NCBI GenBank assembly: GCA_951813855.1
Contig: OX638380.1
Coordinates: 1-64,000, forward strand
Direction of reading: 5' to 3'
Origin: an uncultured Verrucomicrobiae bacterium
GTDB lineage: Bacteria > Verrucomicrobiota > Verrucomicrobiia > Limisphaerales > AAA164-E04
Length of the DNA stretch: 64,000 nucleotides
Shown: one piece after another, positions 28,928 through 39,981 of the stretch
Position numbering within the stretch: the first letter of the stretch is position 1
Layout of the letters: each line of letters begins with the position of its first letter
Position numbers and translations under genes: made by a program
Notes under the pieces: generated by a model
The model's input: only the letters and a program-made list of their open reading frames with translations
What the model was told of the DNA's origin: nothing
Database searches by the model: none

Positions 28928-31900
28928 TTACGTTTCGGACGGCGTGGGTTCGATAAAACCGTTGACCGTCTTGATGGTTCCCTGCCGGTCGAGTTGTTGC
29001 AACACGTCGCCGAATCGCGAACGAATATTATCTCCGACCCGTTTAAACCCGAACATCCGGCTGGCTTCGTTAATCGCTTCCTTAGGTTCGATGCTGTAAT
29101 TGTCTTTGATCACTTTTAGCAAGGCGGTAGCGATTTCGGCCGCCGCGATCAGATCTGGATTGCGAAGACTATTGGGCACGCCGCTACCCCGTTCTCGAAT
29201 CAAGATCCCCTCCTCATGGTGAGCGGCTTTCCATAAGAAATTGTCTTGGAAAACGAGCCGGCCGGTTTCATGAGCTTGTTCCGCGATTTCCCGGGTTCGG
29301 TCGCGCAACCGCTTGCCGGGACGTTTCGAGCCCGCCGCGGTGGCGATCCGATTCGCTGTCTCGTCCACGTGTACCGGACTTTCCTTCTCCACGACCTTCA
29401 AGACCCAATTCAGAAAAGTATCGTCATCGGCCTGAGGAGCATCCTTCCCGGAAAAACGAACGATATCGAAGGTCGCCAGTTGGTAGGGAACGCTCGGGTT
29501 TTCTTCGGCTGACTCGCTGAGCGTTATTCGCTCATAGGGCTTTTTTTTTGAAGGCGGCCCGGGTTCCGGTAGCGGCGCCGAAGCGTCGGGCGTCATGGCT
29601 CGGCGAATCGACGTTTCTACCTTGTCCAACTCGCGTTGGGGATGTCGGAACCAGTCAGTGCTCCAAATGCGATGAATGATCCACCCCATCCCTTCCAGTA
29701 TCTGCTGGCGGAGCCGATCCCGGTCAGCGAGCCCATTTGGCGCTATGATAGGTGGCTCCGTCGCATTCGATCCCCAGCAGATAACGCCCGGGACGATCGG
29801 GATCGACCACTCCTAAATCGACGAAAAAACCGGCGGAGCCGATTTGATGATCGATACGATATCCCTTGTCCCGCAAGGCCTTGGCGACGGCTTCTTCGAA
29901 AGGCGAGTCCGCTTTGTCGCTGGTCGAAGACTGCACTTCCAGATTTCCGGTCTGGGCGTATTGCAAATACGTCTTAAGGGCCTCGACGCCTCGAGCCTTG
30001 GTGCGGGACATATCCAGTTCGTCGGCCGTAAAATTGGCGTAGACTTCGCAACGGCTGCGGGCTCGAGTGATAAGTACGTTCAACCGCTGTTCGCCGCCGT
30101 CGTTGTTGAGCGGTCCGAATCTCATGGCGACGCGACCGTCGGGCATTCGTCCGTAACCGACACTGATGATGATCACGTCCCGTTCATCGCCCTGAACGTT
30201 CTCCAGGTTTTTGACGAAAAACGGTTCTTCCGGGTGCGACGTGAAAAACTTCTCCCTAGACCGGTCTTCGCGACGCAGTATTTCCAATTCGTCTTCGATC
30301 CGGCGAGCTTGCTTCAAACTGAAGGTGGCCACGCCCAACGTGAGGTGCGGACAGTCCTGAGCGTGCTCCATGACTGCGCGGGCGATGGCTTGCGCCTCGC
30401 CGGGATTGACCTGTTTTTCGAAATGATTGTCCGGTAAATAATGAAAATGAAGCCCCGTCTTTTCTTTCCCCTTATCCGGACTGGGGAACAGCATTAAATT
30501 ATTCTCGTAAAATTCCCGATTCGAAACCGCAATCAACGAATCGTGGCGGCTCCGGTAATGCCATCGGAGCATCACTTGCGGCGAACCGGAAGCGCAGAAC
30601 GAGCCCAACAGGCTTTCCAAGTCTGCCAGTTCGGTATAGTCCTCGTCCTCTTCGTTCCCGCTGCTCATTTTGTTGAAAAAGTTGGTCGGCGGTAGTTGCC
30701 GGCTATCGCCGACCACCACGGCTCGGTCGGCTCGAGCGATGGCGCCCAGCGAGTCGATCGGTTGCACCTGGCTGGCCTCGTCGAAAATGACCAAATCGAA
30801 TTCCACTTGACCGGGAGGCAAGTACTGCGCGACCGATAACGGACTCATCATGAACACCGGTTTGATCTTCTGAATGACTTGGCCGGCCTTCCCTATCAGC
30901 GTGCGAATCGACATGTGCCGGGTTTTTTTCTCGAATTCCCGGCGCAACACCTTCATTTGCCCTAATTGCGAACCGCGCGGCAATTGCTCCCAATGGGCCA
31001 TGGCAATCTGCGCCTGATGATGCTGGGCCGATTCCCGATCGAGTTGGCTGAACCGGGCGATGATCCGTTCGTGCTCTTCGCCGTCGAATTCCTGCAGTGC
31101 CGGATACTGGACGAAGGCCTGGCGAATCAGAAAATTGTAGTAACCGAATTCGAAGAGTTCCGGCAACGAAACTCCCTGGCGCCAATGATCGAGCAACAAG
31201 GACAATTCGAAAAACGGTTGTCCTTCGAGCCGCCGCTTGATCTGATTGAAGCGAACGAAATCTTCCAGGGTTTCGATTTCGGCGACCGCCCGGTCCAACC
31301 AGTCCCGCCAAACGCCGGGCGAGCGATCGAGCCAGGGGGCGGGGCCGCCGTTCCCGGTTCGATCGAATTCCAATAGTTGGCTGAGCTTCGCGTAAGCCTG
31401 ATCGAATTGCCCCAACGCTTCGAGGCAGGATTCGGTATGGCCTTTCAGTTTCGCCAGCGGGAGATTCGCTTCGAGCAAATCGTGGATCGATTCGTCGATC
31501 TCCCCGGCTCGCTTTCCCTCGTGCAGTTCAGTCAACCAATTCAAGGTCTGCGGCAACTGCTTCCATTCGTCCGACGACAGGCGCCAGTCAGATCTCGACT
31601 TGGCGACCGCCGCCAACGCCTCGCTGAGTTCCTGCTGCAGAATGTTCGCGTCGACAATGGCTTCGGCCAAAGCGAGTTGCCGGGAAGGATCTTCGGGCAG
31701 GTCGGAGCGGCAATACTTCCGCAATTCATGACACGCCTTGCGATATTTGCCGGATAGAAAACGCCACCACTTCTTGCCGGTCGAACGCAATGCGGCGCGC
31801 TGCGACAACAAATTCGCGCTCCAGGCTTCCGGGATCAGTTGGTCTTCGAATTCGGCACGAATCTTCCGCAACTTCTCCGCCTTCTCGCTCAACCGCCGCC

Positions 31901-33692
31901 ATCGTTCCGCATTCTTCGACCACTGGTCGGTGCGATGATTCCACTGCGAAAGATCGGGAGCGTCGGCGACGCGGCTTCCGGCCGCAACGGCTCTTCTAAT
32001 ATCGTGATAACCGGCGAACTTTTCGTCGGCGGAGATTACTTTCTGATAACTCGCCAGCTGCCGTTGTAAATTCTCCAAAGCCTTGATCAGGGCTTTCAGG
32101 CCGCCGACGACCGCCGGCCGGTCGATCGGAGAAGTAGCGGTGCCGCTTTCCCGGAATAAATGCTTTTCGGGATCTCCGATGCGATCCAGGATGGTCTGCA
32201 ACTGAACGATCTGACCGTTATTCCTGGTGTAATCGTTGAGTCGCCAAGCCGCCGCCCCTTCCAGATTCAACGGCTGGGAATCGAGAAAGCGTTCAGAGTC
32301 GGTCAAGGCCAGTTTGCCTATGATTTCGTGCAAGCTGAGTCCGCTTTCTCCTACCGGCAGATTGACCACCCGGCAGTATTCGTTCAACCGGTCACGGTCC
32401 GCTTCCAACATGGCCCGGTGCTCTTCCGGATCCTCCAACTCCGGCCGGCCGAGTTCCAAAGTTCGTTTCAGTTCCTTGAGGAATTGCTTCTTGTTGGCTT
32501 TGTCGCTGTGCAACTCCAGGCAGGCGTCGCCGACATGGGCGTTGGTCAACCGCCGCTTGACGACCTCGAGAGCCGCGATTTTCTCTGCCATGAACAACAC
32601 GGTCTGGTTATTGGACACGGCGTTGCCGATCAAATTGGCGATCGTCTGAGATTTGCCGGTGCCCGGCGGTCCCTGGATGACCAGGGTCTTTTGTTTTTGA
32701 GCCTCGACGATGGCTTGAGTTTGCGAACTGTCCGCATCCATGATTTGGGGCAGTTCGGTGATGCCGGGCACCTTATCCAGATTTTCGGCGTAACTCGTCG
32801 GCGGCAGCGGCTCGCCGCGCTGATCCGAACCGAACAAGGATTGGATGATCGGGTTATCGCCCGGGGTTTTCCCTTCCGGCCACTGGTCCGAATAGAGGTC
32901 TTTGTACAAGAGGAATTTGCTGAAGGAGAAAAAGCCGAGTTGAATTTCGTCGGACTTCACTTTCCAGCGATCCTGACGCTCGATGCGTTCGCCGACCTCC
33001 CGAAAATACCGTTCCGGGTCGAGAGCGTCCGAATCTCCGAATTCCGGTAACAGGATATCGAATTCGTCACGCAATTTCGCTTCGAGAGAAAGATTGGGGC
33101 CGAAGTCGTCGTCGGCCAGGGACAGTTTGTATTTCGCGGCAATATCGGCCCGGTGCAACTTGACCGGTATCAAGATCAGCGGCGCCGAGCGGCTGTCGGA
33201 ACTGTCGTCGGCTTCGTACCATTCGAGCATGCCCAACGCCAAATAGAGGATATTGACGCCCTGCTCTTCGACCGAAGTATGCGCGTCCCGAAAAGTGTCC
33301 CGGAGCCGCAGTTCCAATTGCGTCGGTTGATACGGCGTTCGCAACTTGAGGTCCAGATGGTGTTCGGCCGGTTCTTTCTCCGGCGCCGTTTCGTCGGCGA
33401 TCATCTGGAGCAACTCCTCCGGTACGTCTTCGTCGTCCTCCGGCGGTTCCTCCTGGGAGGCGTCGCTCGATTCGAACGACATTTCCTTCCGCTTAGTAAC
33501 GAGAATGCGAAAAATCTCGACCGGGTTCTCGTCGACGATCTTCAGTCCCCGCTTTTTGGAAGGACGATAATTCAGCAACGAATTGCGCAGGCTCAGGTCG
33601 AGCAGGTCCTGACCGGCCTTGGCGAGTTCGGCCTGGATCGGATTAGCCTCACCTGTCGTCCGCTGAACTGATTCGTTTCCTTCGGCTCCCAT
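28928..33692 (-). pseudogene. Large DUF4011/DUF3320-type helicase-nuclease, single frameshift
   Basis: Two frames on the minus strand make one protein of about 1588 residues. The first (ATG 33692; a TTG at 33704 is less likely) contains a DUF4011-like N-terminus and Walker A GPPGTGKSQTIANLIG. It also has Walker B FDEASQVQPIDSLG, SF1 motifs (GDSRQLPPTNFF, ENVQGDERDVIIISVG, LNVLITRAR) and the start of a Vsr/DUF559-like nuclease (YLLGIECDGATYHSA). It stops at 29724. Dropping one T at about 29726 restores ARDRDRLRQQILEGMGWIIHRIWSTDWF and a DUF3320-like C-terminus. Proteins of this architecture are often found in defence islands; the exact role is unclear. The break could be real decay or a sequencing error. 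Confidence 0.8.
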
Positions 33693-33704
33693 TAGCTGAC
33701 TCAA

Positions 33705-34038
33705 CCGTCCCGTGCGGAGTCCGAAAAGCCCTTTCGATCTCGAAGCCGGAATGAACTATCGACTATCCTGATTCCGATCGGTTATTAAGCACAATTAAGG
33801 GCGTCCGAGGGGTGAACGTCCCGGAAAGTCCGCCAAATCGACGGCTCGTAACTAACGGTTAGCGACAGCGGTCCGACCGCCGCTCCACAGTCTGGTTCTC
33901 GGGCGAACGTCGTTCCCATCGTCGCTCCCGCTCCAACTGGGCACCGGTCCGAACGCGACCGGCGAAACTTCTCCGGAACCCGATTCCGGTTCGGGAACCG
34001 CTGTCCCAAACTCGCTCCGCCCACTTAATCCCAAGCGA
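33705..34038. other. Intergenic stretch between ahcY and the DUF4011 helicase gene
   Basis: There is no coherent coding frame. The 3' end of ahcY lies at one side and the helicase start at the other, so this stretch should hold a helicase promoter. An imperfect GC-rich hairpin (CCCGA-TTCCGGT-TCGGG, about 33969-33985) is present but lacks a T tract and is not called as a terminator. Confidence 0.35.
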
Positions 34039-35475
34039 TCAGTAGCGGTAGTATTCGGGTTTGTAGGGGCCTTCGACCGGCACGCCGATGTAATCGGCCT
34101 GATCTGAGGTCAAATTCGTCAGTTTGACTCCCAACCTGGCCAGATGCAGCCGGGCTACTTCTTCGTCCAAACGCTTGGGCAATACGTACACTTCCGGCCG
34201 ATTGGTCTGTCGTTTTTCCCAGAGATCCAACTGTGCCAACACTTGATTGGTGAACGAATTGGACATGACGAAACTGGGATGCCCGGTGGCGCAACCCAGG
34301 TTGACCAGCCGGCCGTCGGCTAAGAGGAAGATCTCGTTGCCGTTGGGGAGCCGGTAGCAATCCACCTGCGGTTTGATTTCGAACTTCTCGATGTCCTCAT
34401 GAGCCTCGAGGCGGCTCACTTGGATCTCGTTGTCGAAATGGCCGATATTACAAACGATGGCCTGATCCTTCATGTTCAGCAGATGATCGAGCGTGATCAC
34501 GTCCCGGTTGCCGGTCGCGGTGACGAAGATATCGGCTTCGCTCAAGGCGTCTTCCACCGTCGTCACTTCGTAGCCTTCCATGACCGCCTGCAGGGCGTTG
34601 ATAGGGTCCACTTCGGAAATCAACACCCGGGCGCCGAATCCTCTCAACGACTGAACGCACCCTTTCCCCACGTCGCCGTAGCCGCAAATCATGACCACCT
34701 TGCCGGCCACCATGACGTCGGTCGCCCGCTTGATGCCGTCGGCCAGCGATTCCCGGCAGCCATAGAGATTGTCGAATTTCGATTTGGTCACCGAATCGTT
34801 GACGTTGACGGCCGGCACCAACAATTGTCCTTCCTCCCGCATCTTGTAGAGCCGATGGACTCCGGTCGTCGTTTCTTCGGATATGCCTTTCAATTCGCTC
34901 GCCATCCGATGCCAATGATCGGGAGTTTCCGCATGCACCCGCTTCAGCAATGCCTTGATGATCTTCTCCTCTTCGTTGTCGGAAGGCGTGTTGACCCAGT
35001 CGCTGCCTTCTTCCAGTTGGTAACCTTTATGGATCAAGAGCGTGGCGTCGCCGCCGTCGTCGACGATCAATTGCGGTCCCAAACCATCGGGATGGTTGAG
35101 GGCCTGCAGGGTGCACCACCAGTATTCTTCGAGCGTTTCGCCCTTCCAGGCGAACACCGGATAGCCGGCCCGGACGATTGCCGCGGCAGCGTGATCCTGA
35201 GTCGAAAAAATGTTGCAACTGGCCCAACGAACCGAGGCACCCAACGCTCCCAGAGTTTCGATCAAGACGGCCGTCTGCACGGTCATGTGCAACGAACCGC
35301 TGATCCGGACCCCCGACAACGGGCGGTCGGCGGCGTGCTTGCGCCTGACCGCCATCAAGCCGGGCATTTCGTGTTCGGCGATCGCGATTTCCTTGCGGCC
35401 CCAATCGGCGAGGCCGGAGTCGGCGATCTTGTAATCCCGGCTGGCTTGCGGGTCGGTAACGGCAATCGTGCTCAT
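34039..35475 (-). CDS. ahcY: Adenosylhomocysteinase
   Basis: The protein has 478 residues. The substrate domain has [16 protein letters not shown] and the active-site segment [14 protein letters not shown], with lysine and aspartate ligands. The NAD-binding motif is [17 protein letters not shown]. The C-terminus KPEYYRY carries the conserved NAD-contacting lysine and tyrosines. The enzyme hydrolyses S-adenosylhomocysteine to adenosine and homocysteine, relieving product inhibition of methyltransferases. The start ATG lies one base after the metK stop, so the two genes form a metK-ahcY operon covering consumption and recycling of SAM. Confidence 0.97.
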   Translation of the reverse strand: MSTIAVTDPQASRDYKIADSGLADWGRKEIAIAEHEMPGLMAVRRKHAADRPLSGVRISGSLHMTVQTAVLIETLGALGASVRWASCNIFSTQDHAAAAIVRAGYPVFAWKGETLEEYWWCTLQALNHPDGLGPQLIVDDGGDATLLIHKGYQLEEGSDWVNTPSDNEEEKIIKALLKRVHAETPDHWHRMASELKGISEETTTGVHRLYKMREEGQLLVPAVNVNDSVTKSKFDNLYGCRESLADGIKRATDVMVAGKVVMICGYGDVGKGCVQSLRGFGARVLISEVDPINALQAVMEGYEVTTVEDALSEADIFVTATGNRDVITLDHLLNMKDQAIVCNIGHFDNEIQVSRLEAHEDIEKFEIKPQVDCYRLPNGNEIFLLADGRLVNLGCATGHPSFVMSNSFTNQVLAQLDLWEKRQTNRPEVYVLPKRLDEEVARLHLARLGVKLTNLTSDQADYIGVPVEGPYKPEYYRY

Positions 35476-35476
35476 T

Positions 35477-36736
35477 TTACGCGGTGAGGGAAGAGGCCAC
35501 GATCGGCGTGGAAATAAACTTGATCGCTTCCTGCAACTGTTCGGTCCGATCGGTCTGTTCCCAAGTGAATACGTCCAAGTCTTCAGTCCTTCCGAAGTGA
35601 CCGTAATTCGTGGTTTTCGAAAAAATGGGACGACACAAATCCAACTGCCGGATGATTCCGTCCGGGTCGAGCCGAAAAACCTTTTCCACGGCTTCCCGCA
35701 GTTGGCCGTCGTCGTGCTTTCCCGTACCGAAGGAATTGACCGCTACGGATACCGGCCGGGAATAGCCGATCGCATAGGCGAGTTGCACTTCGCAACGGTT
35801 GGCCAAGCCGGCGGCGACGATATTCTTGGCGACGTATCGGGCCATGTAGGCTGCGCTGCGGTCGACCTTGGAAGCGTCTTTGCCGCTGAAGGCTCCCCCG
35901 CCGTGCCGGCCCAAGCCGCCGTAGGTATCGACGATGATCTTCCTTCCGGTCACGCCGGCGTCGCCTTGGGGACCGCCGATCACGAACTGGCCGGTCGGAT
36001 TAATATGGATTCGCGTATCCGGGGAAAGCAGGCGATTATCCAAAGTGCGGCGAATCAGTTCGCCTTCGATAAAATCCCGGATATCTTGCTGACTGACTTG
36101 AGCCGTATGCTGAGTCGACAACACCACGCTGGTAATCGCATCCGGCACGCCGTCGCGATAGCGGACGGACACTTGAGATTTGGCGTCGGGGCGCAACCAA
36201 CTCACGATCCCGGATTTGCGCATGCGCGTAAGGCGGCGCATCAGTTGATGGGCAAAGCAAATCGGAGCGGGCATGAGTTCCGGGGTTTCGTCGCAGGCGT
36301 AGCCGAACATCAGGCCTTGGTCGCCGGCTCCCTGAGATTCGGTCGCTTGAAGGTTCGTCTCTTTGCCGTCGACGCCTTGCGCGATATCCGGACTCTGTTC
36401 GGTCAGGGCTTGGGTGATGAAAATGCTATCGGCGTGAAACACGTCATCGGCGTTCACATAGCCGATATCGCGCACGGTTCGCCGGATCACCCGAGCGAAA
36501 TCGACCCGGGACTTGGAGGTGATTTCGCCGCCCACGATCGCCAAATTGCTTTTGACGAAGGTTTCGCATGCCACGCGGCTGTGCGGGTCTTCGGTCAGGC
36601 AGGCGTCCAGGATTTCGTCCGATATTTTGTCGCAAACCTTGTCCGGATGCCCTTCCCCGACCGATTCCGAAGAGATGATGAAGTTTCCGCTCACGGTCTG
36701 ACTTGCTGCGCTACATTCATATTGACGTATCGACAT
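35477..36736 (-). CDS. metK: S-adenosylmethionine synthetase
   Basis: The protein has 419 residues from ATG 36736. Blocks include [63 protein letters not shown] and [20 protein letters not shown]. The enzyme makes SAM from methionine and ATP. The first 15 residues before [12 protein letters not shown] are not usual for the family, so a GTG at 36691 may be the true start. The palindrome at 36735-36746 would then fall upstream of the coding region rather than on the ATG. It is the first gene of the metK-ahcY operon and is divergent from the ArsR-methyltransferase gene with only 53 bases between. Confidence 0.96.
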   Translation of the reverse strand: MSIRQYECSAASQTVSGNFIISSESVGEGHPDKVCDKISDEILDACLTEDPHSRVACETFVKSNLAIVGGEITSKSRVDFARVIRRTVRDIGYVNADDVFHADSIFITQALTEQSPDIAQGVDGKETNLQATESQGAGDQGLMFGYACDETPELMPAPICFAHQLMRRLTRMRKSGIVSWLRPDAKSQVSVRYRDGVPDAITSVVLSTQHTAQVSQQDIRDFIEGELIRRTLDNRLLSPDTRIHINPTGQFVIGGPQGDAGVTGRKIIVDTYGGLGRHGGGAFSGKDASKVDRSAAYMARYVAKNIVAAGLANRCEVQLAYAIGYSRPVSVAVNSFGTGKHDDGQLREAVEKVFRLDPDGIIRQLDLCRPIFSKTTNYGHFGRTEDLDVFTWEQTDRTEQLQEAIKFISTPIVASSLTA

Positions 36737-36746
36737 ATCTTGATAT
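36735..36746. promoter_or_regulatory. Palindrome between metK and the ArsR-type regulator: candidate operator
   Basis: ATATC-TT-GATAT is a perfect inverted repeat with a 2-base centre, lying in the short AT-rich spacer between two divergent genes. ArsR-family regulators bind short palindromes of this shape near their own promoters. The site overlaps the annotated ATG of metK, which either means the operator blocks initiation or that metK starts later (GTG 36691). The assignment is inferred from position and symmetry only. Confidence 0.45.
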
Positions 36747-36789
36747 AACGAATTAAGCCAGTCAACGAGAAAAAAAGCGCTGCGCCGCC

Positions 36790-37755
36790 ATGCCGTCGAC
36801 CTTCGAATCCCTCAAAATCCTCTCGGACCCAACGCGCTTGCGCTTGGTCTCGTTGCTCCGGCAAGAGGAATTATCCGTGGGCGAGATGCAAACGATCACG
36901 CTGCTGGGGCAATCCCGCATCTCGTCTCAACTGAATTCGATGGCGAAAACCGGTTTGCTGGCCTCCCGGCGGGAAGGACGTTCCGTGTTCTACCGGATCA
37001 ATCGGGATTTGTCCCGGCCGGTGACCGAACTGATACGCGTCGCTCTGGAAGGTTGCGCCGAAAGCCCCGAGTTCCTCGCCGACGAAGTCAACTTAAGGCG
37101 GGCCATCGCGAAACGGGAAGAGTTGGTCAAAATCAATTTCGAACAAGTCGCCGGCCGCTTCGACCGAAGTTACGGGCCGGGACGCTCCTGGCAAGCCTTC
37201 GGCAATCTCTTGCTGCATGTCTTCCCCCCGCTGACCGTCGCCGACCTGGGTTCGGGCGAAGGCCTGTTGGCCGAATTGCTGGCGCTGCGGGCGAAACAGG
37301 TGATCGCCGTCGATAATTCGCCGAAAATGATCGAGTACGGCCAACGGAAAAGCCGGGAAAAAGGCCTCGATAATCTGGAGTTTCGCCTCGGAGACCTCGC
37401 CGCTCCCCCGATCGACGACACTTCCGTCGATCTGGTCATCATCAGCCAAGCTCTGCATCATACCGCAACGCCTCAACAGGCCGTCGAATCGAGTTGGCGC
37501 ATCTTGCGTTCGGGAGGACGCCTTGCTATCCTCGACTTGCTGAGGCACAACTACGAGGAAACTCGATCTCTGTACGGCGACCTATGGCTTGGTTTTCTGG
37601 ATAGCGAATTGCAGGAGTGGCTGGAAAACGCCGGGTTCTCGGCCGTCGACGTGAGCCGGGTGGCCCGCGAACCGGAACCGCCTCATTTTGAAACCCTGCT
37701 CGCCTTAGGCACGAAACTCGAATCGCTCGCGGACTCGCCGCCCGACGATAATTGA
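36790..37755 (+). CDS. ArsR-family HTH regulator fused to a SAM-dependent methyltransferase
   Basis: The protein has 321 residues. Residues about 1-85 are a winged helix of ArsR type ([24 protein letters not shown], recognition helix near [11 protein letters not shown], wing [10 protein letters not shown]). The metal-binding cysteines of classic ArsR are absent. Residues about 110-270 are a class I methyltransferase with motif [12 protein letters not shown] and [17 protein letters not shown]. It is divergent from metK-ahcY with 53 bases and a 12-bp palindrome between. ArsR-type SahR proteins are known to control SAM-cycle genes in Proteobacteria, so a SAM- or SAH-sensing repressor of metK-ahcY is a good hypothesis here. 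It was not demonstrated. Confidence 0.82.
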   Translation: MPSTFESLKILSDPTRLRLVSLLRQEELSVGEMQTITLLGQSRISSQLNSMAKTGLLASRREGRSVFYRINRDLSRPVTELIRVALEGCAESPEFLADEVNLRRAIAKREELVKINFEQVAGRFDRSYGPGRSWQAFGNLLLHVFPPLTVADLGSGEGLLAELLALRAKQVIAVDNSPKMIEYGQRKSREKGLDNLEFRLGDLAAPPIDDTSVDLVIISQALHHTATPQQAVESSWRILRSGGRLAILDLLRHNYEETRSLYGDLWLGFLDSELQEWLENAGFSAVDVSRVAREPEPPHFETLLALGTKLESLADSPPDDN

Positions 37756-37801
37756 CGGTCGCCCCGGCGACTCCTTATTACCCTGCCATGATCGGCTTAG
37801 C

Positions 37802-38548
37802 ATGAACGCCCAGCTTTCCCCGGATCCCCGATTGGGCATCGCCATGCCGGTCTACAACGAAGAACGTTGGCTCGACATTATTATCGAAAGAGTCCTGAAG
37901 CGCCCGGAATGCCATCGTTTGGTGGCCGTGGACGACGGATCGACCGACGACTCCTGGCGCATTTTGCGGCAATGGCAGGAAACGGACTCCCGAATTTCGA
38001 TTCGACGCCATCAAACTAACAGGGGAAAAGGAGCGGCCATCCGGACGGCCTTGCAAGATCTCGACGCTCCCTTGATCCTGATCCAGGACGCCGATTTGGA
38101 ATACACCCCGGAAGATTATCCCCGCTTGCTGGCTCCGATTCTCGAAGACCGGGCCGACGTAGTCTACGGTTCCCGATTCCTGCGTCCTCGAACCGCCGCC
38201 GGAGGCGGCCGCCGGTCCCGGGCTCTCAATCCGTTTCGTTGGCATACAGTCGGCAATTGGTTGTTGACCTGGATCGGCAATCGGCTGACCGGCTTGAAAT
38301 TGACCGACGAAGCGACCTGCTACAAATTGTTCCGACGCGAAGTCTTGGACGGAATCGAACTGACCGAGGACGGCTTCGAATTCTGTCCGGAAGTCACCGC
38401 CAAAGTCGCCAAATCGGTCCTTCGGGGGACAGTGCGGATAGTGGAAGTTCCCATTCAATATCAACATCGCACCGTAAATGAAGGAAAAAAGATCCGGTTG
38501 CGGGACGGTATTTCCGCTTTGAGATCGTTGTGGAAATACTCTCGCTAA
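37802..38548 (+). CDS. Family 2 glycosyltransferase (dolichyl-phosphate-mannose-synthase-like)
   Basis: The protein has 248 residues. The GT-A fold motifs are MPVYNEERWLDIIIERVL, VDDGSTDDSW, NRGKGAAIRTAL and QDADLEYTPEDYP (DxD metal site), followed by VVYGSRFL. No extra C-terminal membrane helices are evident apart from a mildly hydrophobic stretch (TVGNWLLTWIGN). It probably transfers a sugar from a nucleotide donor to a polyprenyl phosphate or a similar carrier. The 3' end overlaps the next gene by 19 bases, so they are likely cotranscribed. Confidence 0.87.
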   Translation: MNAQLSPDPRLGIAMPVYNEERWLDIIIERVLKRPECHRLVAVDDGSTDDSWRILRQWQETDSRISIRRHQTNRGKGAAIRTALQDLDAPLILIQDADLEYTPEDYPRLLAPILEDRADVVYGSRFLRPRTAAGGGRRSRALNPFRWHTVGNWLLTWIGNRLTGLKLTDEATCYKLFRREVLDGIELTEDGFEFCPEVTAKVAKSVLRGTVRIVEVPIQYQHRTVNEGKKIRLRDGISALRSLWKYSR

Positions 38549-39846
38549 ACGAACGGCTGTCGACCAAGGCCATTCGCTATCGGACGTTTCGAAAGTCCGG
38601 ATTTCCGCTCAGGAGCGCCGCCCGCTTTTTCGGTTCGCTGTGTTTCCTCGGGACGCTGTTCAGCGGTTGGCAACTCGAAGGCCAAGGAATTGAGCGGTCG
38701 GAAAACGTCGTGGCCTGGGGCGGGAACGACAACGGGCAGCTCGAATTGCCTGACGACCTGGGATCGGTAATCGCGGTCGGTGCGGGCGGAGGCATCTGGG
38801 GCCGGCATTCCGTCGCCTTGCGCGCCGACGGCACGGTAACGGCATGGGGTTGGAACGGCTTCGAACAAACCGACGTTCCCGAAGGACTCGCCGGAGTCGT
38901 GGCTTTATCCGTTGGGGCCTATCATAACTTGGCCTTGAACGGCGACGGCTTGGTTACGGCATGGGGTTGGAACGAATACCGCCAAATCGAAGTGCCGACC
39001 GAATTGAACGATGTCGTTTCGGTAGCCGCCGGCGCCTACCACAGCGTCGCCTTGCGCGCCGACGGCACCGTCGTTTGCTGGGGAGCTCGCGACACGCCGG
39101 ACTACATCGTCGATTACGGCCAGACTCAAGTTCCCGCAGATTTGACGAACGTTATCGAAGTCAAAGCAGGCCGCAACCATACCCTTGCGCTCCGCGCCGA
39201 CGGCACGCTAGCCGTTTGGGGCAGCAACCGTTTAAAGGAAGCGGAAATTCCTGCCAACCCAGGCGAAATCGTAGCGATTTCCTGCGGTCGTTCGCATAAT
39301 CTCGCCCTGCGCCGCAACGGTACGGTAGTGGCTTGGGGCGACAACCGGGCCGGTCAACTCCAGATTCCTCCTGGCCTGAAAAACGTGATCGATATTGCGG
39401 CCGGCCCCTATCACAACGCCGCCTTGCGCGCCGACGGCACGCTGGTTCTCTGGGGCTACAATCAATTCAATCAATTCTCGGTCCCGAATAATCCCGGCGT
39501 TTATACCGCGGTGTCGGCCGGCTCCAACCATACCCTTGCTATCGCCGACACCGAGAGTCCCCTCAAAGGGCATACCGGTTTCGTGACTTGGCAGGGATTG
39601 ACGAAAACGCGGAACATCCGGTTGCGAACGTTTCGTGATCGAACGGGTCTCGTCCCTTTTCCCCGAGGAGCCCTTAGTCAACTTGTCGCCGAGACGTCCG
39701 CCGATCTATTCGTTCCTGATTCCTGGCGCGAAGTCGAATATCGCTTCGTCGTCACTCCCGGTGAAATCGTGCTGGACGAAACGTTCTCGACCGCTTCCGG
39801 GCGGTACTTTCGCCTGCGACCCTCCCCCGGGAACCAACCGCGGTAA
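38530..39846 (+). CDS. Second RCC1-repeat beta-propeller protein, secreted
   Basis: The protein has 438 residues. A basic N-terminus is followed by a hydrophobic stretch (FFGSLCFLGTLFSGW), probably a signal peptide. About seven RCC1-type repeats follow with cores such as VVAWGGNDNGQLELP, SVALRADGTVTAWGWN and NLALRRNGTVVAWGDN. Unlike the first RCC1 gene, the repeats have diverged in DNA sequence. The last 90 or so residues are a separate domain (FVTWQGLTKTRNIRLRTF) ending without a sorting signal. Its start codon is uncertain because the annotated ATG overlaps the glycosyltransferase gene. An insertion sequence begins 135 bases downstream. Confidence 0.85.
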   Translation: MEILSLNERLSTKAIRYRTFRKSGFPLRSAARFFGSLCFLGTLFSGWQLEGQGIERSENVVAWGGNDNGQLELPDDLGSVIAVGAGGGIWGRHSVALRADGTVTAWGWNGFEQTDVPEGLAGVVALSVGAYHNLALNGDGLVTAWGWNEYRQIEVPTELNDVVSVAAGAYHSVALRADGTVVCWGARDTPDYIVDYGQTQVPADLTNVIEVKAGRNHTLALRADGTLAVWGSNRLKEAEIPANPGEIVAISCGRSHNLALRRNGTVVAWGDNRAGQLQIPPGLKNVIDIAAGPYHNAALRADGTLVLWGYNQFNQFSVPNNPGVYTAVSAGSNHTLAIADTESPLKGHTGFVTWQGLTKTRNIRLRTFRDRTGLVPFPRGALSQLVAETSADLFVPDSWREVEYRFVVTPGEIVLDETFSTASGRYFRLRPSPGNQPR

Positions 39847-39972
39847 GTCTTGGCCGGCATGGAGTTTTTCCGGTGGTTCAACGGCAGCGCCAGTGAGCGG
39901 CGCTTTGCGCCGGCTATAATCAGTGAACCACGAAATTCCGCATGCTATTCTGGAACTGAATCAGTGGAATCG

Positions 39973-39981
39973 GCAGGTTCA
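39973..39981. repeat. Target site duplication, left of IS copy 2
   Basis: GCAGGTTCA is repeated at 42147-42155 directly outside the right end of the element. Confidence 0.92.

Noticed and set aside
29726..29726. Programmed ribosomal frameshift in the large helicase
   Set aside because: There is no slippery heptamer at the site, and such shifts are not known for this family; gene decay or a sequencing error is more likely.
33969..33985. Hairpin after ahcY as a terminator
   Set aside because: The stem is short and has no following T tract.
36737..36789. SAM riboswitch in front of metK
   Set aside because: Only 53 bases separate metK from the divergent gene, and no fold matching a known SAM riboswitch could be made; the palindrome is better explained as a protein-binding site.
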